A stretch of 64,000 nucleotides of DNA. It comes from Polyangiaceae bacterium UTPRO1 (GTDB lineage: Bacteria; Desulfobacterota; Binatia; UTPRO1). Of the stretch, positions 26,227-34,925 are shown one piece after another. The position numbers and the translations under genes were made by a program. Location of the stretch: contig MWST01000006.1 of NCBI GenBank assembly GCA_002050235.1, forward strand, positions 1-64,000, written 5' to 3'. Numbering within the stretch: position 1 is the stretch's first letter; each line of letters begins with the position of its first letter. The notes under the pieces were generated by a model that worked only from the letters and a program-made list of their open reading frames with translations, made no database searches and was not told the DNA's origin.

Positions 26227-28608
26227 ATGCGGAGTTCGACGATGATCCCGAGACTGTCGGTATTCGTGCTCCTGGCGGCTCTCGCCGGCGCGGCGCCGGT
26301 CGCGGCGCGCCCGGCGCCGGCCGCCGCTCCGCACGCGGCGGCGCGAGAGCTCGTCGCCGCCGTCCGCATCGAAGGCAACGCGCGCGTCGACGAAGAGGCC
26401 ATACGCATCCACATCCAGACGCGCGCCGGTCAGCCGCTCGACCGCAAGACGATCGACGCCGACGTCCGTGCCATCTACGCCATGGGCTTCTTCGAGACCG
26501 TCGACGTCGAGCGCCGCGACGAGCCCGAGGGTGCCGTCGTCGTCTACCGCGTTCGCGAACGCCCGCAGATCACCAGCGTCAAGGTCGAAGGCACGAAGAA
26601 GCTCCGCAGCGAGGACGTCGAGGCGGCGCTCAAGATCCGCCCGCACACGATCCTCGACGCCGAGAAGATGCGACGCGGCATCGCCGACGCCAAGAAGCTC
26701 TACGAGGAGAAGGGCTACCTCGACGCGACGATCACGCCGAAGATCGAGCCGGTGCCGGGAGCCGCGAACGAGGTGACGCTCACCTACGTCGTCGACGAGG
26801 GTAAGATCGTCCGCATCCAGAAGATCGAGGTCGAAGGCAACACCGTCTTCAGCGACCGCAAGCTGAAGCGCGTCATGACCACCAGCGAAGAGAACCTCAT
26901 CTCGCGCTTCACCGGGGCGGGCGTCTTGAATGCCGAGGCGCTCAAGACCGATACCGAGCGCCTCACGGCCTTCTACTACGACGCCGGCTACATCACCGTT
27001 CGCGTCGACGAGCCGAAGGTCGAACGCCGCGACGACGGCTTGTACGTCACCATCAAGATCGCCGAGGGCGACCAGTTCCGGGTCGGCGCCGTCGGCTTCC
27101 GGGGCGACGTCCGCCCCGACCTGAACCTCGGCTCGGATCTCGACCTCGTGACCGGCGACGTCTTCCGTTCGAGCAAGCTGCGCCAGGACATCCTCAAGAT
27201 CACCGACAAGTACGGAGACGTCGGCTACGCCTTCGTCAACATCGAGCCCGAGACCGAGATCGACCAGGACAAGAAGACCGTCGACGTCACCTACAAGATC
27301 GATCAGGGCCCCGAGGTCACGATCGACAAGATCGTCATCACCGGCAACACCAAGACCCGCGACAAGGTCCTGCGCCGGGAGCTGAAAGTCGAAGAGCAGG
27401 AGCGCTTTTCCGGCACCAAGCTCAAGAAGAGCCGCGACGCATTGAACCGTCTGGGATTCTTCCAGGAGGTGAACCTCACCACGCAGCGCGGACGGAGCGA
27501 GGAGAAGCTGAATCTCCAGGTCGACGTCAAAGAGGGCCAGACCGGCTCGCTGACGGCCGGCGCCGGCTTCAGCACCGGCGACAACTTGCTCTTCAACGCC
27601 CGCATCCAGGAGAACAATCTCTTCGGCCGCGGCCAGCGCCTGGTGCTGAACGCCGACTTCGGCAGCATCCGGCAGAACTTCATCGCCAGCTTCACCGAGC
27701 CCTGGCTCTTCGACCTCCCGCTCACGAGCACGGTGGACGCCTTCCGCTGGCGCCTCGACTTCAACGAGTTCACGCGCGGCGGCACCGGCGTCGGGTTCCG
27801 GCTGCTCTATCCGTTGACGGCCCTCGGCTACGAGCGCCTCTTCGACCGCTTCTCGCTCGAGGAGGTGCGGATCGGCGCCGAGTACCGCTTCGAGCAGGCC
27901 CAGATCAGCGACGTCACCCGCAACTCGCCGCCGAGCGTCATCGCCTCGGAAGGGAGGAGCATCACGAGCTCGATCCGCCCGCTCGTGACCCGCAACACGC
28001 TCAACAGCTACTTCGATCCGACCCGCGGCTCGGTGCAGGAGCTCTCGGTCGAGTACGCGGGCCTCGGCGGCGAGAGCGAGTTCCTGAAGGTCGACGCCAA
28101 GACCCGGCACTTCTGGCCGATCTACAAATCGCCGACCTTCGGAACCTTCGTCTACTCGTTGGCCGGCCAGATCGGCTGGGGTCGGGGCTTCACCGGTGTC
28201 ATCGGTAACGAGCTGCCCCTCTTCGAGCGCTATTTCCCGGGCGGCATCAACTCGGTGCGCGGCTTCCAGATCCGCACGCTCGGCCCGCGCGAATCGGTGC
28301 GCAACGCCCAGGGCGAAGAGGTCAACACCGACCCGGTGGGCGGCAGCCGCCAGCTGGTAGTCAACAACGAGATCATCTTCCCCATCGTCGAACCGCTCGG
28401 CTTGAAGGGCGTTCTCTTCTTCGACGCCGGCAACGCCTGGCTCGAATCCGACGGCTGGGATCTCGGCGATCTGCGCTACGCGGCCGGCGCCGGCGTCCGT
28501 TGGCAGTCGCCGCTCGGCCCCATCCGTATAGAGTTCGGTTTCCCCCTCAACAAGAAAGACCACGACAAGACGAGCATCGTGCTCTTTTCGTTCGGCGCCC
28601 CCCTCTAG
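26227..28608 (+). CDS. bamA: outer-membrane protein assembly factor BamA
   Basis: A 793-residue Omp85 protein that inserts beta-barrel proteins into the outer membrane. After a signal peptide ([20 protein letters not shown]) come five POTRA domains, recognisable from repeats such as [63 protein letters not shown] and [21 protein letters not shown]. The C-terminal barrel carries [20 protein letters not shown] (the conserved RGF loop) and ends in a short strand motif. ATG 26227 has GGAGG five bases upstream; an ATG at 26203 is less well placed. It lies between lolD and skp, as in many LPS operons. Confidence 0.97.
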   Translation: MRSSTMIPRLSVFVLLAALAGAAPVAARPAPAAAPHAAARELVAAVRIEGNARVDEEAIRIHIQTRAGQPLDRKTIDADVRAIYAMGFFETVDVERRDEPEGAVVVYRVRERPQITSVKVEGTKKLRSEDVEAALKIRPHTILDAEKMRRGIADAKKLYEEKGYLDATITPKIEPVPGAANEVTLTYVVDEGKIVRIQKIEVEGNTVFSDRKLKRVMTTSEENLISRFTGAGVLNAEALKTDTERLTAFYYDAGYITVRVDEPKVERRDDGLYVTIKIAEGDQFRVGAVGFRGDVRPDLNLGSDLDLVTGDVFRSSKLRQDILKITDKYGDVGYAFVNIEPETEIDQDKKTVDVTYKIDQGPEVTIDKIVITGNTKTRDKVLRRELKVEEQERFSGTKLKKSRDALNRLGFFQEVNLTTQRGRSEEKLNLQVDVKEGQTGSLTAGAGFSTGDNLLFNARIQENNLFGRGQRLVLNADFGSIRQNFIASFTEPWLFDLPLTSTVDAFRWRLDFNEFTRGGTGVGFRLLYPLTALGYERLFDRFSLEEVRIGAEYRFEQAQISDVTRNSPPSVIASEGRSITSSIRPLVTRNTLNSYFDPTRGSVQELSVEYAGLGGESEFLKVDAKTRHFWPIYKSPTFGTFVYSLAGQIGWGRGFTGVIGNELPLFERYFPGGINSVRGFQIRTLGPRESVRNAQGEEVNTDPVGGSRQLVVNNEIIFPIVEPLGLKGVLFFDAGNAWLESDGWDLGDLRYAAGAGVRWQSPLGPIRIEFGFPLNKKDHDKTSIVLFSFGAPL

Positions 28609-28628
28609 GCAGCAAGGAGAACACTTCC

Positions 28629-29156
28629 ATGCGACGTTTCACCCTCATCGGCACCATCGTCTCGGCCGTGCTCGCCCTGGCGCTGCCGGCATCGCGCGCG
28701 ACGGCGGCCGACATCAAGGTCGGCATCGTCGACCTGCAACGCGCCCTCAACGAGTCCGCCGCCGGCAAGAAGGCCAAGGACCAATTCAAGATCGAATTCG
28801 AGAAGATGCAGAGCGGCCTCAAGTCCGAGAAGGATTCTCTCGATCGTCTGAAGGACGATCTCGACAAGAAGAGCGTCGTGCTCAGCGAGGACCAGCGCAA
28901 GAGCAAGATGGACGACTTCGAGCGCCGCCGCCGCGACCTGCGCCGCAAGCTCGAGGACTCCGATGCCGAGCTGCGCAAGAAGGACCAGGAGCTCACGGGC
29001 AGCATCCTCAAGGACCTGGCGGTCGTGATCCAGGAGATCGGCGAGCGCGAGGGCTACACGCTGATCCTCGAGAACTCGAGCAGCTCGGTACTCTACGGAT
29101 CGAAGTCCATCGACATCACCGATGCGGTGATCAAGGCCTTCGACGCCAAGCGCTGA
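28629..29156 (+). CDS. skp: periplasmic chaperone Skp/OmpH family
   Basis: A 175-residue periplasmic chaperone for unfolded outer-membrane proteins. It has a signal peptide (residues about 1-26, cut near ATAAD), the family start IKVGIVDLQRALNESAAGKKAK, a long charged coiled-coil of two helices (about residues 50-130), and the closing strand YTLILENSSSSVLYGSKSIDITDAVIKAF. AAGGAGA at 28613-28619 is a good ribosome-binding site. Its position directly after bamA supports the role. Confidence 0.93.
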   Translation: MRRFTLIGTIVSAVLALALPASRATAADIKVGIVDLQRALNESAAGKKAKDQFKIEFEKMQSGLKSEKDSLDRLKDDLDKKSVVLSEDQRKSKMDDFERRRRDLRRKLEDSDAELRKKDQELTGSILKDLAVVIQEIGEREGYTLILENSSSSVLYGSKSIDITDAVIKAFDAKR

Positions 29157-29180
29157 GGGAGCGCGCTCGGCCCGCTGGGC

Positions 29181-30470
29181 ATGCGTGACGACGACGGCGC
29201 CGCCGGGACGGCGGCGGGGGAGCCGGTCGACTTCGCGGCGGTCGCGCGCCTGCTTCCCCAGGGCTACCCGCAGCGGCTGATCGACCGGGTGACGGTCTGC
29301 GAGGCTGGCCGCCTGCTCGTCGCCCGCAAGGGAGTGACGGCGGGCGAGCCGTTCTTCGCCGGACACTTTCCCGGCCGGCCGGTCATGCCCGGAGTTCTCA
29401 TGTGCGAAGCCCTGGCGCAGGCGAGCGCGCTCTTGGTGGCGCGCTCCGACCCGCCGCCCGCCGCTGGGGCGACCCTCGCCGTGACCGGGCTCGAGCGGGT
29501 GCGCTTCCGCCAGCCGGTCGTGCCGGGCGACACGCTCGAGATCGAGGTTGCCGTCGCCGCCAGGACGCCCGCGGCATGGCGGTTCCGCGGCCGCGTCCGC
29601 GCCGGCGGCGCGCTCGTCGCCGAGACCGACTTCGACCTGGCGGTGTGCCTCCCTGCCGGGCCGGCGATCCATCCGACCGCGGTGCTCGCGCCCGGCGCTG
29701 CGCTCGGCGTCGGCGTCCGTATCGGACCCTACGCCGTCGTCGGCGCGCACGTGCAGATCGGCGACGAAACGACGGTCGGCGCGCACGCCGTCCTCGACGG
29801 GCGCACCACCATCGGCGCCGGCAACCGCATCTTCCAGTTCGCGAGCGTCGGCGCCGAGCCCCAGGACCTGAAGTACCGCGGCGAGCCGAGCCGCTTGGTG
29901 CTCGGCGACCGCAACATCGTTCGCGAGTTCGCGACCCTGAACCCGGGGACGGCTGGAGGCGGCATGCTCACCCGGCTCGGCGACGACAACCTGGTGATGA
30001 ACTACGCCCACGTCGGACACGACTCGCAGATCGGCAACCGCTGCATCCTCGCCAACAGCTCGGCGCTCGCCGGCCATGTGACCCTCGAGGACTTCGTGCT
30101 CGTGGGCGGGCTCGCCGCCGTGCACCAGTTCTGCCGGATAGGGGAGTCGGCGCTCCTCGGCGGCGGCGCGATGGTGACCCACGACGTACCGCCGTTCTGC
30201 AACGCCTCCGGCGACCGGGCGCGCCTGCGCGGCCTGAACGTGGTCGGACTCCGGCGCCGGGGCTTCGACGCAGCGCGCCTCCGGGTCGTGAAGCGGGCCT
30301 ACCGTCTGCTCTTCGACACCGACCTGCCGCTCGCCGAGGCCCGCAGCCGCGTTGCCGAGGAGCTCGGATCTCATCCCGACGTCGCTCGCATGCTGGACTT
30401 CATCGCGGCGTCGAAGCGCGGGCTGTGCCCGGCGGGGCGCGCCGAGGACGACGCCGATGTCGACGGCTGA
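29181..30470 (+). CDS. fusion of FabZ (3-hydroxyacyl-ACP dehydratase) and LpxA (UDP-GlcNAc O-acyltransferase)
   Basis: A 429-residue single ORF joining two normally separate enzymes. Residues about 15-155 are FabZ: AGHFPGRPVMPGVLMCEALAQ holds the catalytic His62 and Glu76, 14 apart as in E. coli FabZ. Residues about 158-425 are LpxA, a left-handed beta-helix of hexapeptide repeats beginning IHPTAVLAPGAALG. The catalytic His280 (NYAHVGHDSQIGNRCILANSSALAGHV) lies 116 residues after His164 of the start motif, exactly as in E. coli LpxA. No linker or stop separates the halves. FabZ and LpxA compete for the same 3-hydroxyacyl-ACP, so the fusion could couple partitioning. lpxD, usually next to these genes, is absent. 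Confidence 0.93.
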   Translation: MRDDDGAAGTAAGEPVDFAAVARLLPQGYPQRLIDRVTVCEAGRLLVARKGVTAGEPFFAGHFPGRPVMPGVLMCEALAQASALLVARSDPPPAAGATLAVTGLERVRFRQPVVPGDTLEIEVAVAARTPAAWRFRGRVRAGGALVAETDFDLAVCLPAGPAIHPTAVLAPGAALGVGVRIGPYAVVGAHVQIGDETTVGAHAVLDGRTTIGAGNRIFQFASVGAEPQDLKYRGEPSRLVLGDRNIVREFATLNPGTAGGGMLTRLGDDNLVMNYAHVGHDSQIGNRCILANSSALAGHVTLEDFVLVGGLAAVHQFCRIGESALLGGGAMVTHDVPPFCNASGDRARLRGLNVVGLRRRGFDAARLRVVKRAYRLLFDTDLPLAEARSRVAEELGSHPDVARMLDFIAASKRGLCPAGRAEDDADVDG

Positions 30471-31269
30471 GCGCATCGGGCTGATCGCCGGCAACGGCCG
30501 CTTCCCGCTCCTCTTCGCCGAAGCGGCCCGCCGCACCGGCGTCGAGGTGGTCGCGGTCGCGCACCAGCACGAGACCTCCGACGAGATCGCCAACCTCGTG
30601 AGCCGCGTCACCTGGGTGCGCGTCGGCGAGCTCGGCAAGATCATCCGCACCCTCAAGCAGGCGGGGGTCGCGCGCGCCGTCATGGCCGGCGGCATCAGCA
30701 AGCCGCGTCAGCTCTCCGATTTTCGTCCCGACTTCCGCGGTGCCGCCTTCATCGCCAAGACGCGGAGCCTGCGCGACGACGTCTTGCTGCGCGGCATCGC
30801 CGCCGAGCTCGCGCACGACGGCATCACCGTCGTCTCGTCGACGCTGTTCCTCGGCGACCTGGTGCCGCGGGCGGGAACCCTCACCCGCAAGGCTCCCAAG
30901 AGCCGCGAGTGGGACGACGTGCGCTTCGGCCTCGAGGTGGCCCGCGAGGTGGGGCGCTTCGACATCGGACAGAGCGTGGTCGTGAAGCGGCGCACGGTGA
31001 TCGCCGTCGAAGGTATCGAGGGCACCGACGCCGCGATCCGGCGCGGCGGCGAGCTCGGACGCGGAGGAGTGGTCGTAGTGAAGGTGAGCAAGCCCGGCCA
31101 GGATCTGCGCTTCGATGTCCCGGCGGTCGGCCTGACGACGATCGAGGTGATGCGCGAGGTGGGTGCGCGCGTCCTCGCGCTCGAAGCCGGGCGCACGCTC
31201 ATGATCGACCGCGAGGCGATGCTGCACGCCGCCGAGGCGGCAGGCATCGTCGTCGTCGCCGTCGAGTGA
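30457..31269 (+). CDS. lpxI: UDP-2,3-diacylglucosamine pyrophosphatase LpxI
   Basis: A 270-residue enzyme that hydrolyses UDP-2,3-diacylglucosamine to lipid X in lipid A synthesis, replacing LpxH. The N-terminus IGLIAGNGRFPLLFAEAARR and VMAGGISKPRQLSDFRPD match the two-domain LpxI family, and the C-terminal half contains VVVKRRTVIAVEGIEGTDAAIRR and KPGQDLRFDVPAVGLTTIEVM. The ATG at 30457 overlaps the fabZ-lpxA ORF by 14 bases, so they are co-translated. This alternative is common in alphaproteobacteria and deltaproteobacteria. Confidence 0.94.
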   Translation: MSTAERIGLIAGNGRFPLLFAEAARRTGVEVVAVAHQHETSDEIANLVSRVTWVRVGELGKIIRTLKQAGVARAVMAGGISKPRQLSDFRPDFRGAAFIAKTRSLRDDVLLRGIAAELAHDGITVVSSTLFLGDLVPRAGTLTRKAPKSREWDDVRFGLEVAREVGRFDIGQSVVVKRRTVIAVEGIEGTDAAIRRGGELGRGGVVVVKVSKPGQDLRFDVPAVGLTTIEVMREVGARVLALEAGRTLMIDREAMLHAAEAAGIVVVAVE

Positions 31270-31365
31270 GCGCCGAGCCTCCGCCGTGAGCCTCCGGAAC
31301 GTGCCGATTCTCCGTTTCGTGCGGATTTGCCGGGTCCGTCGGGGACATCTCGCACATCGGTCACG

Positions 31366-33204
31366 ATGGATGTCGGCATGACGATTGCTTCTGCGAAGGT
31401 CGGACTCCGCTCCGGACGTATGCGACCCGCGGTGCAAAATAGGTTCCTCGCCACCGACGCCACCTCGACGCTCGGCGGCATCTCGCCGACCGAGAAGGTG
31501 ATCGCCTTCTGCCGCGTGCTGCTCGCGCTTGCGACCATGGCGATAATGATCGTCGACCCGAAGGCGCCTCTCTGGCCGGTAGTCGCCTATCCGCTGGTCG
31601 GTTCCTACGTCGTCGTCAGCATCGTGCTCTTCCTGCTGGTTCGCAGCGAGATCGTCCGCGGCCGCAAGGTGGGTCCGTATTCGGTGCTGCTCGACATGGT
31701 GTACGGCGTCCTCATCACCCTCTTCACCGAGCGCGGCGCAACGCCGTTCTTCCTCCTGAACCTCTTCGTCATCGCCAGCGTCAGCGTGCGCTGGGGATTC
31801 AAGGCGTCGGCGCCGATCACCATCTTCCTCGCCGGCCTCTACCCGGTGCTGGTGTTCATCGCCAGCCGTTGGCTGGAGCCGGATTTCTTCAGCGTCCAGC
31901 GTGCGCACTTCTTCAGGCCGATCTATCTCGTGGCGCTCGGCTATCTGGTCGGCTACCTCGGCGAGCACGAGCGGCGCTCGAAGCAGAAGCTCGGGGTCAT
32001 GCTCGAGCTCACGACCGCGATCCGACCCGGCCGCGCGCCGGGATGGGCGCTGACGCACATCATGCGCCGGATCCTGCGCCACTACGATGCGCCGCGCGGC
32101 ATCGTCGTCCTGCGCGATCCCGAGAGCCGGCGCTTCTTCACGTGGGACATGGACCGCGTCGGCGGGCGGCTGAAGCTCGGGCTGCGCATCTCGAAGAACG
32201 ATCCGTATCCCTTTCCCTTCGCGAGCTCGACCGAAGCGTTCCTCTGCAACACCGCGGCTCCCCGCGGGCCGAGCGCGCTCTGTTACGACGTCGTCAGCGG
32301 CGCCACCCAGCGCAAGGCCGTGACCGCCGACGCGCACCTGCCGGCGAGCAGCGGCGATCAGACGCTGCTCGTGGTGCCGATCCTGATCCAACGCGACCTC
32401 CGCGGCCGCGCCATGATCCTGCGTCGCCGGCGGCCGAAATTCGCGCGCGAGGACGTGGAGTTCCTCCTGCTCGTCGTCGGACAAGCGGCGGCGGCGTTGG
32501 AGGCCGCTCGGCTGCAAGCGAAGGCGGAGGAGGTGGCCGTGCTCGAAGAGCGCGCCCGCATCGCCCGCGACCTGCACGACGGCTTCATCCAATCGCTAGC
32601 CGGCATCGACCTGCGCGCCGAGGCCTGCTTGAAGATGCTCGACAAGGATCCGAGCCGGGTCGCGGGCGAGCTCGCCGAGCTGCAGCAGACCGTCGAGCGC
32701 GGCTATCACGAGGTGCGCCACTACCTGAGCGTGCTGCGCAACTCCAGCCGCGAGGCCCACGATCTGCGCGCGACGCTCGAGCAAGTCGCCGCCGAGTTCT
32801 CGATCCGCGAGCGCCTGCGCGTCGCGCTCGAGGTGTCATCGAGCGAGCCGGAGCTGGCGCCGTCCACCGCTTACGAGCTGACGCAGATCGTTCGCGAGGC
32901 GCTGCGCAATGCCGTCCGCCACGGCGGCGCCAAAGAGGCGACGGTGAAGCTCGCCGCCTACGGTGCGCACTGCTCGCTGGTCATTCGCGACAACGGCCGC
33001 GGCTTCAGCGCCCCGTCCGCGGCCGTCGGCGCCGACGGCACCGTCCAAGCGAGCTCGGTACCCTGGTCGATCAGGGAGCGCACCGCAGCTCTCGGCGGCA
33101 CGCTCCGCGTCCGCAGCCGGGCCGGCCACGGAGTCGAAGTTCACGTCGTCGTTCCGGCGAGCGCGCCGGAGCCGGAATCGGCAAACCGGAGGAGGATAGC
33201 ATGA
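31366..33204 (+). CDS. NarL-type sensor histidine kinase (membrane, GAF, HisKA_3, HATPase)
   Basis: About 612 residues from ATG 31366 (ATG 31378 or 31420 are alternatives). Five or six hydrophobic segments at about residues 45-205 form a membrane sensor. A GAF-like domain follows (about 220-385), then HisKA_3 with ERARIARDLHDGFIQSLAG, in which His404 is the phosphoacceptor. The ATPase domain has REALRNAVRHGGAKEA (N-box) and RDNGRGFS (G1). It overlaps the next response-regulator gene by 4 bases, forming a two-component pair. It interrupts the lipid A gene run between lpxI and lpxB, so it may respond to envelope state, though the signal is unknown. Confidence 0.92.
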   Translation: MDVGMTIASAKVGLRSGRMRPAVQNRFLATDATSTLGGISPTEKVIAFCRVLLALATMAIMIVDPKAPLWPVVAYPLVGSYVVVSIVLFLLVRSEIVRGRKVGPYSVLLDMVYGVLITLFTERGATPFFLLNLFVIASVSVRWGFKASAPITIFLAGLYPVLVFIASRWLEPDFFSVQRAHFFRPIYLVALGYLVGYLGEHERRSKQKLGVMLELTTAIRPGRAPGWALTHIMRRILRHYDAPRGIVVLRDPESRRFFTWDMDRVGGRLKLGLRISKNDPYPFPFASSTEAFLCNTAAPRGPSALCYDVVSGATQRKAVTADAHLPASSGDQTLLVVPILIQRDLRGRAMILRRRRPKFAREDVEFLLLVVGQAAAALEAARLQAKAEEVAVLEERARIARDLHDGFIQSLAGIDLRAEACLKMLDKDPSRVAGELAELQQTVERGYHEVRHYLSVLRNSSREAHDLRATLEQVAAEFSIRERLRVALEVSSSEPELAPSTAYELTQIVREALRNAVRHGGAKEATVKLAAYGAHCSLVIRDNGRGFSAPSAAVGADGTVQASSVPWSIRERTAALGGTLRVRSRAGHGVEVHVVVPASAPEPESANRRRIA

Positions 33205-33875
33205 CCATCCCGCCACGCCGCCGCCGCGTCGTCATCGTCGACGACCACACGCTCTTCCGCGACGGGCTCCGCACCATTCTCGGCATGGAGGAGGACTTCG
33301 AAGTGATCGCCGACGTCGAGAGCGCCGAAGACATCGTCGAGCTCATGTGGGAGACGAAGCCGGACGTGCTGTTGCTCGACATCCGCATGCCCCAGGGCAG
33401 CGGCCTCGACGCCATTCCCGCGATCTGCCGCATCAGTCCGAACACGACGGTCATCGTCCTGACCGCCTGCGACGAGATCGAGGAGCACGTACGCGCCTTC
33501 AAGCTCGGCGCCCGCGGCGTAGTGCTGAAAGACTCGGCGCGCAGCACGCTCGTACAGGCGATTCGTTCCGTCTGCCGGGGCGAAACCTGGATGGACCCGC
33601 GCCTGCGGGGAATCCTGGTCGCCGAGTTGGCGCGCAGCGGCGACGTCGGCGACGCCATCACCATCGATCGCGACGACGGCCTCACCGATCGCGAGCTCGA
33701 GATCGTACGCCTCGTGGCGGCCGGCAAGAAGAACAAGGAAGTCGCCGAGCATCTGGCGATCAGCGAGCGCACCGTTCGCACCAACCTGACGAGCGTGTTC
33801 CAGAAGCTCGGAGTACGGGACCGAATCGGGCTGGTGATGTACGCGCTCCGGCACGGCCTCACGGCGGCGGCCTGA
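33201..33875 (+). CDS. NarL/FixJ-family response regulator
   Basis: A 224-residue regulator. The receiver domain (about 9-125) has the acidic pair in VVIVDDHTLFRDGL, phosphoacceptor Asp60 in VLLLDIRMP, and the conserved Lys in GVVLKDS. A LuxR-type helix-turn-helix (about 158-220) begins LTDRELEIVRLVAAGKKNKEVAEHLAISERTVRTNL. ATG 33201 overlaps the kinase stop, so it is the kinase's cognate partner. The following Gfo/Idh gene starts 87 bases later and could be a target, but no operator was identified. Confidence 0.95.
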   Translation: MTIPPRRRRVVIVDDHTLFRDGLRTILGMEEDFEVIADVESAEDIVELMWETKPDVLLLDIRMPQGSGLDAIPAICRISPNTTVIVLTACDEIEEHVRAFKLGARGVVLKDSARSTLVQAIRSVCRGETWMDPRLRGILVAELARSGDVGDAITIDRDDGLTDRELEIVRLVAAGKKNKEVAEHLAISERTVRTNLTSVFQKLGVRDRIGLVMYALRHGLTAAA

Positions 33876-33962
33876 CGCGACCGCGGACTGCGGCTGGAGA
33901 AGGCGCCGGGGGCCGAGGCCGCGCCGTGGTTGCCGGGCCTGCTTCATGGTAGCGACCCTAGC

Positions 33963-34925
33963 GTGAGCAGAGCGCGAGGCGCGGCCGGGGAGCTCAGGGC
34001 CGCGGTGATCGGTGTCGGCCATCTCGGCCGCTACCATGCCGAGAAGTACGCGGCGCTCCCCGGCGTCACCCTCGCCGGCGTAGTCGACATCGACCCCGAG
34101 CGCGCCCGCATCGTCGCCGCCGCGCTCGACGTCCCGGTGATCGCCGACCACCGCGCGCTCGCCGGCATGATCGACTGTGCGAGCGTCGCGGTTCCGACCG
34201 CGGCCCACGCGGCGGTCGGCGCCGACCTGCTGGCCGCCGGGATCGACGTCCTGATGGAAAAGCCGCTGGCATCGACGGCGGCCGAGGGCGCCGCCCTGGT
34301 ACAGCGCGCTGCCGAACACGGGCGCATACTCCAGGTCGGACACCTGGAGCGCTTCAACCCGGCGCTCCGCGCCGCCCGGGCCGTCGTCAGCGAGCCGAAG
34401 TTCCTCGAATGCCACCGCCTCGCCCCTTTCGTCGACCGCGGCACCGATGTCGACGTCATCCGCGACCTCATGATCCACGACCTCGATGTCATCCAGAGCT
34501 TCGTCGCAGCCGAGGTCGAGAGCCTGGAAGCCGTCGGGGTTCCCGTGCTGACGCCGCGGGTCGACATCGCCAACGCGCGCCTCCGCTTCGCCAACGGCTG
34601 CATCGCCAACGTCACGGCCAGCCGCGTGTCGATGAAGCGCGAGCGCATCCTGCGTCTCTTCCAGCCCGACGCCTATGTAGCCATCGACTACGATCAGCGG
34701 CGCGTGCGTATCGTGCGCCGCGAGGCCGGCGCGGCGCCGGGAGGGCTCCCGAGCATCGCCGCGGTCGAGCACGACGCGGGGCAGGGCGACCCGCTGCGCG
34801 ACGAGATCGAGGCCTTCGTGGCCGCCGTCCGCACGCGCACGGCGCCGCTCGTCGGCGGCCGCGAAGGCCTGCGCGCTCTCGAGCTAGCCGAGCGCATCGC
34901 CGCGGCCCTCGAGTCGCCCGCGTGA
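33963..34925 (+). CDS. Gfo/Idh/MocA oxidoreductase in lipid A cluster (GnnA-like)
   Basis: A 320-residue NAD(P)-dependent sugar oxidoreductase. The N-terminal Rossmann motif is AVIGVGHLGRYHAEKYAAL; MEKPLAS and QVGHLERFNPA are the family's substrate and nucleotide motifs; the catalytic His is probably in IHDLDVIQ. Its place between lpxI and lpxB recalls GnnA, which oxidises the 3-hydroxyl of UDP-GlcNAc ahead of amination by GnnB. No aminotransferase is present here, so 3-amino lipid A is only a possibility. I chose GTG 33963; a TTG at 33930 also exists. Its stop overlaps the lpxB GTG. Confidence 0.85.
   Translation: MSRARGAAGELRAAVIGVGHLGRYHAEKYAALPGVTLAGVVDIDPERARIVAAALDVPVIADHRALAGMIDCASVAVPTAAHAAVGADLLAAGIDVLMEKPLASTAAEGAALVQRAAEHGRILQVGHLERFNPALRAARAVVSEPKFLECHRLAPFVDRGTDVDVIRDLMIHDLDVIQSFVAAEVESLEAVGVPVLTPRVDIANARLRFANGCIANVTASRVSMKRERILRLFQPDAYVAIDYDQRRVRIVRREAGAAPGGLPSIAAVEHDAGQGDPLRDEIEAFVAAVRTRTAPLVGGREGLRALELAERIAAALESPA

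Noticed and set aside
25432..28563. 1043-residue minus-strand open frame opposite bamA and lolD
   Set aside because: It is the antisense shadow of well-supported lolD and bamA in high-GC DNA; its composition is typical of such shadows and it has no family motif.
30400..32592. 730-residue minus-strand open frame opposite lpxI and the sensor kinase
   Set aside because: Antisense to identified genes and without any motif.
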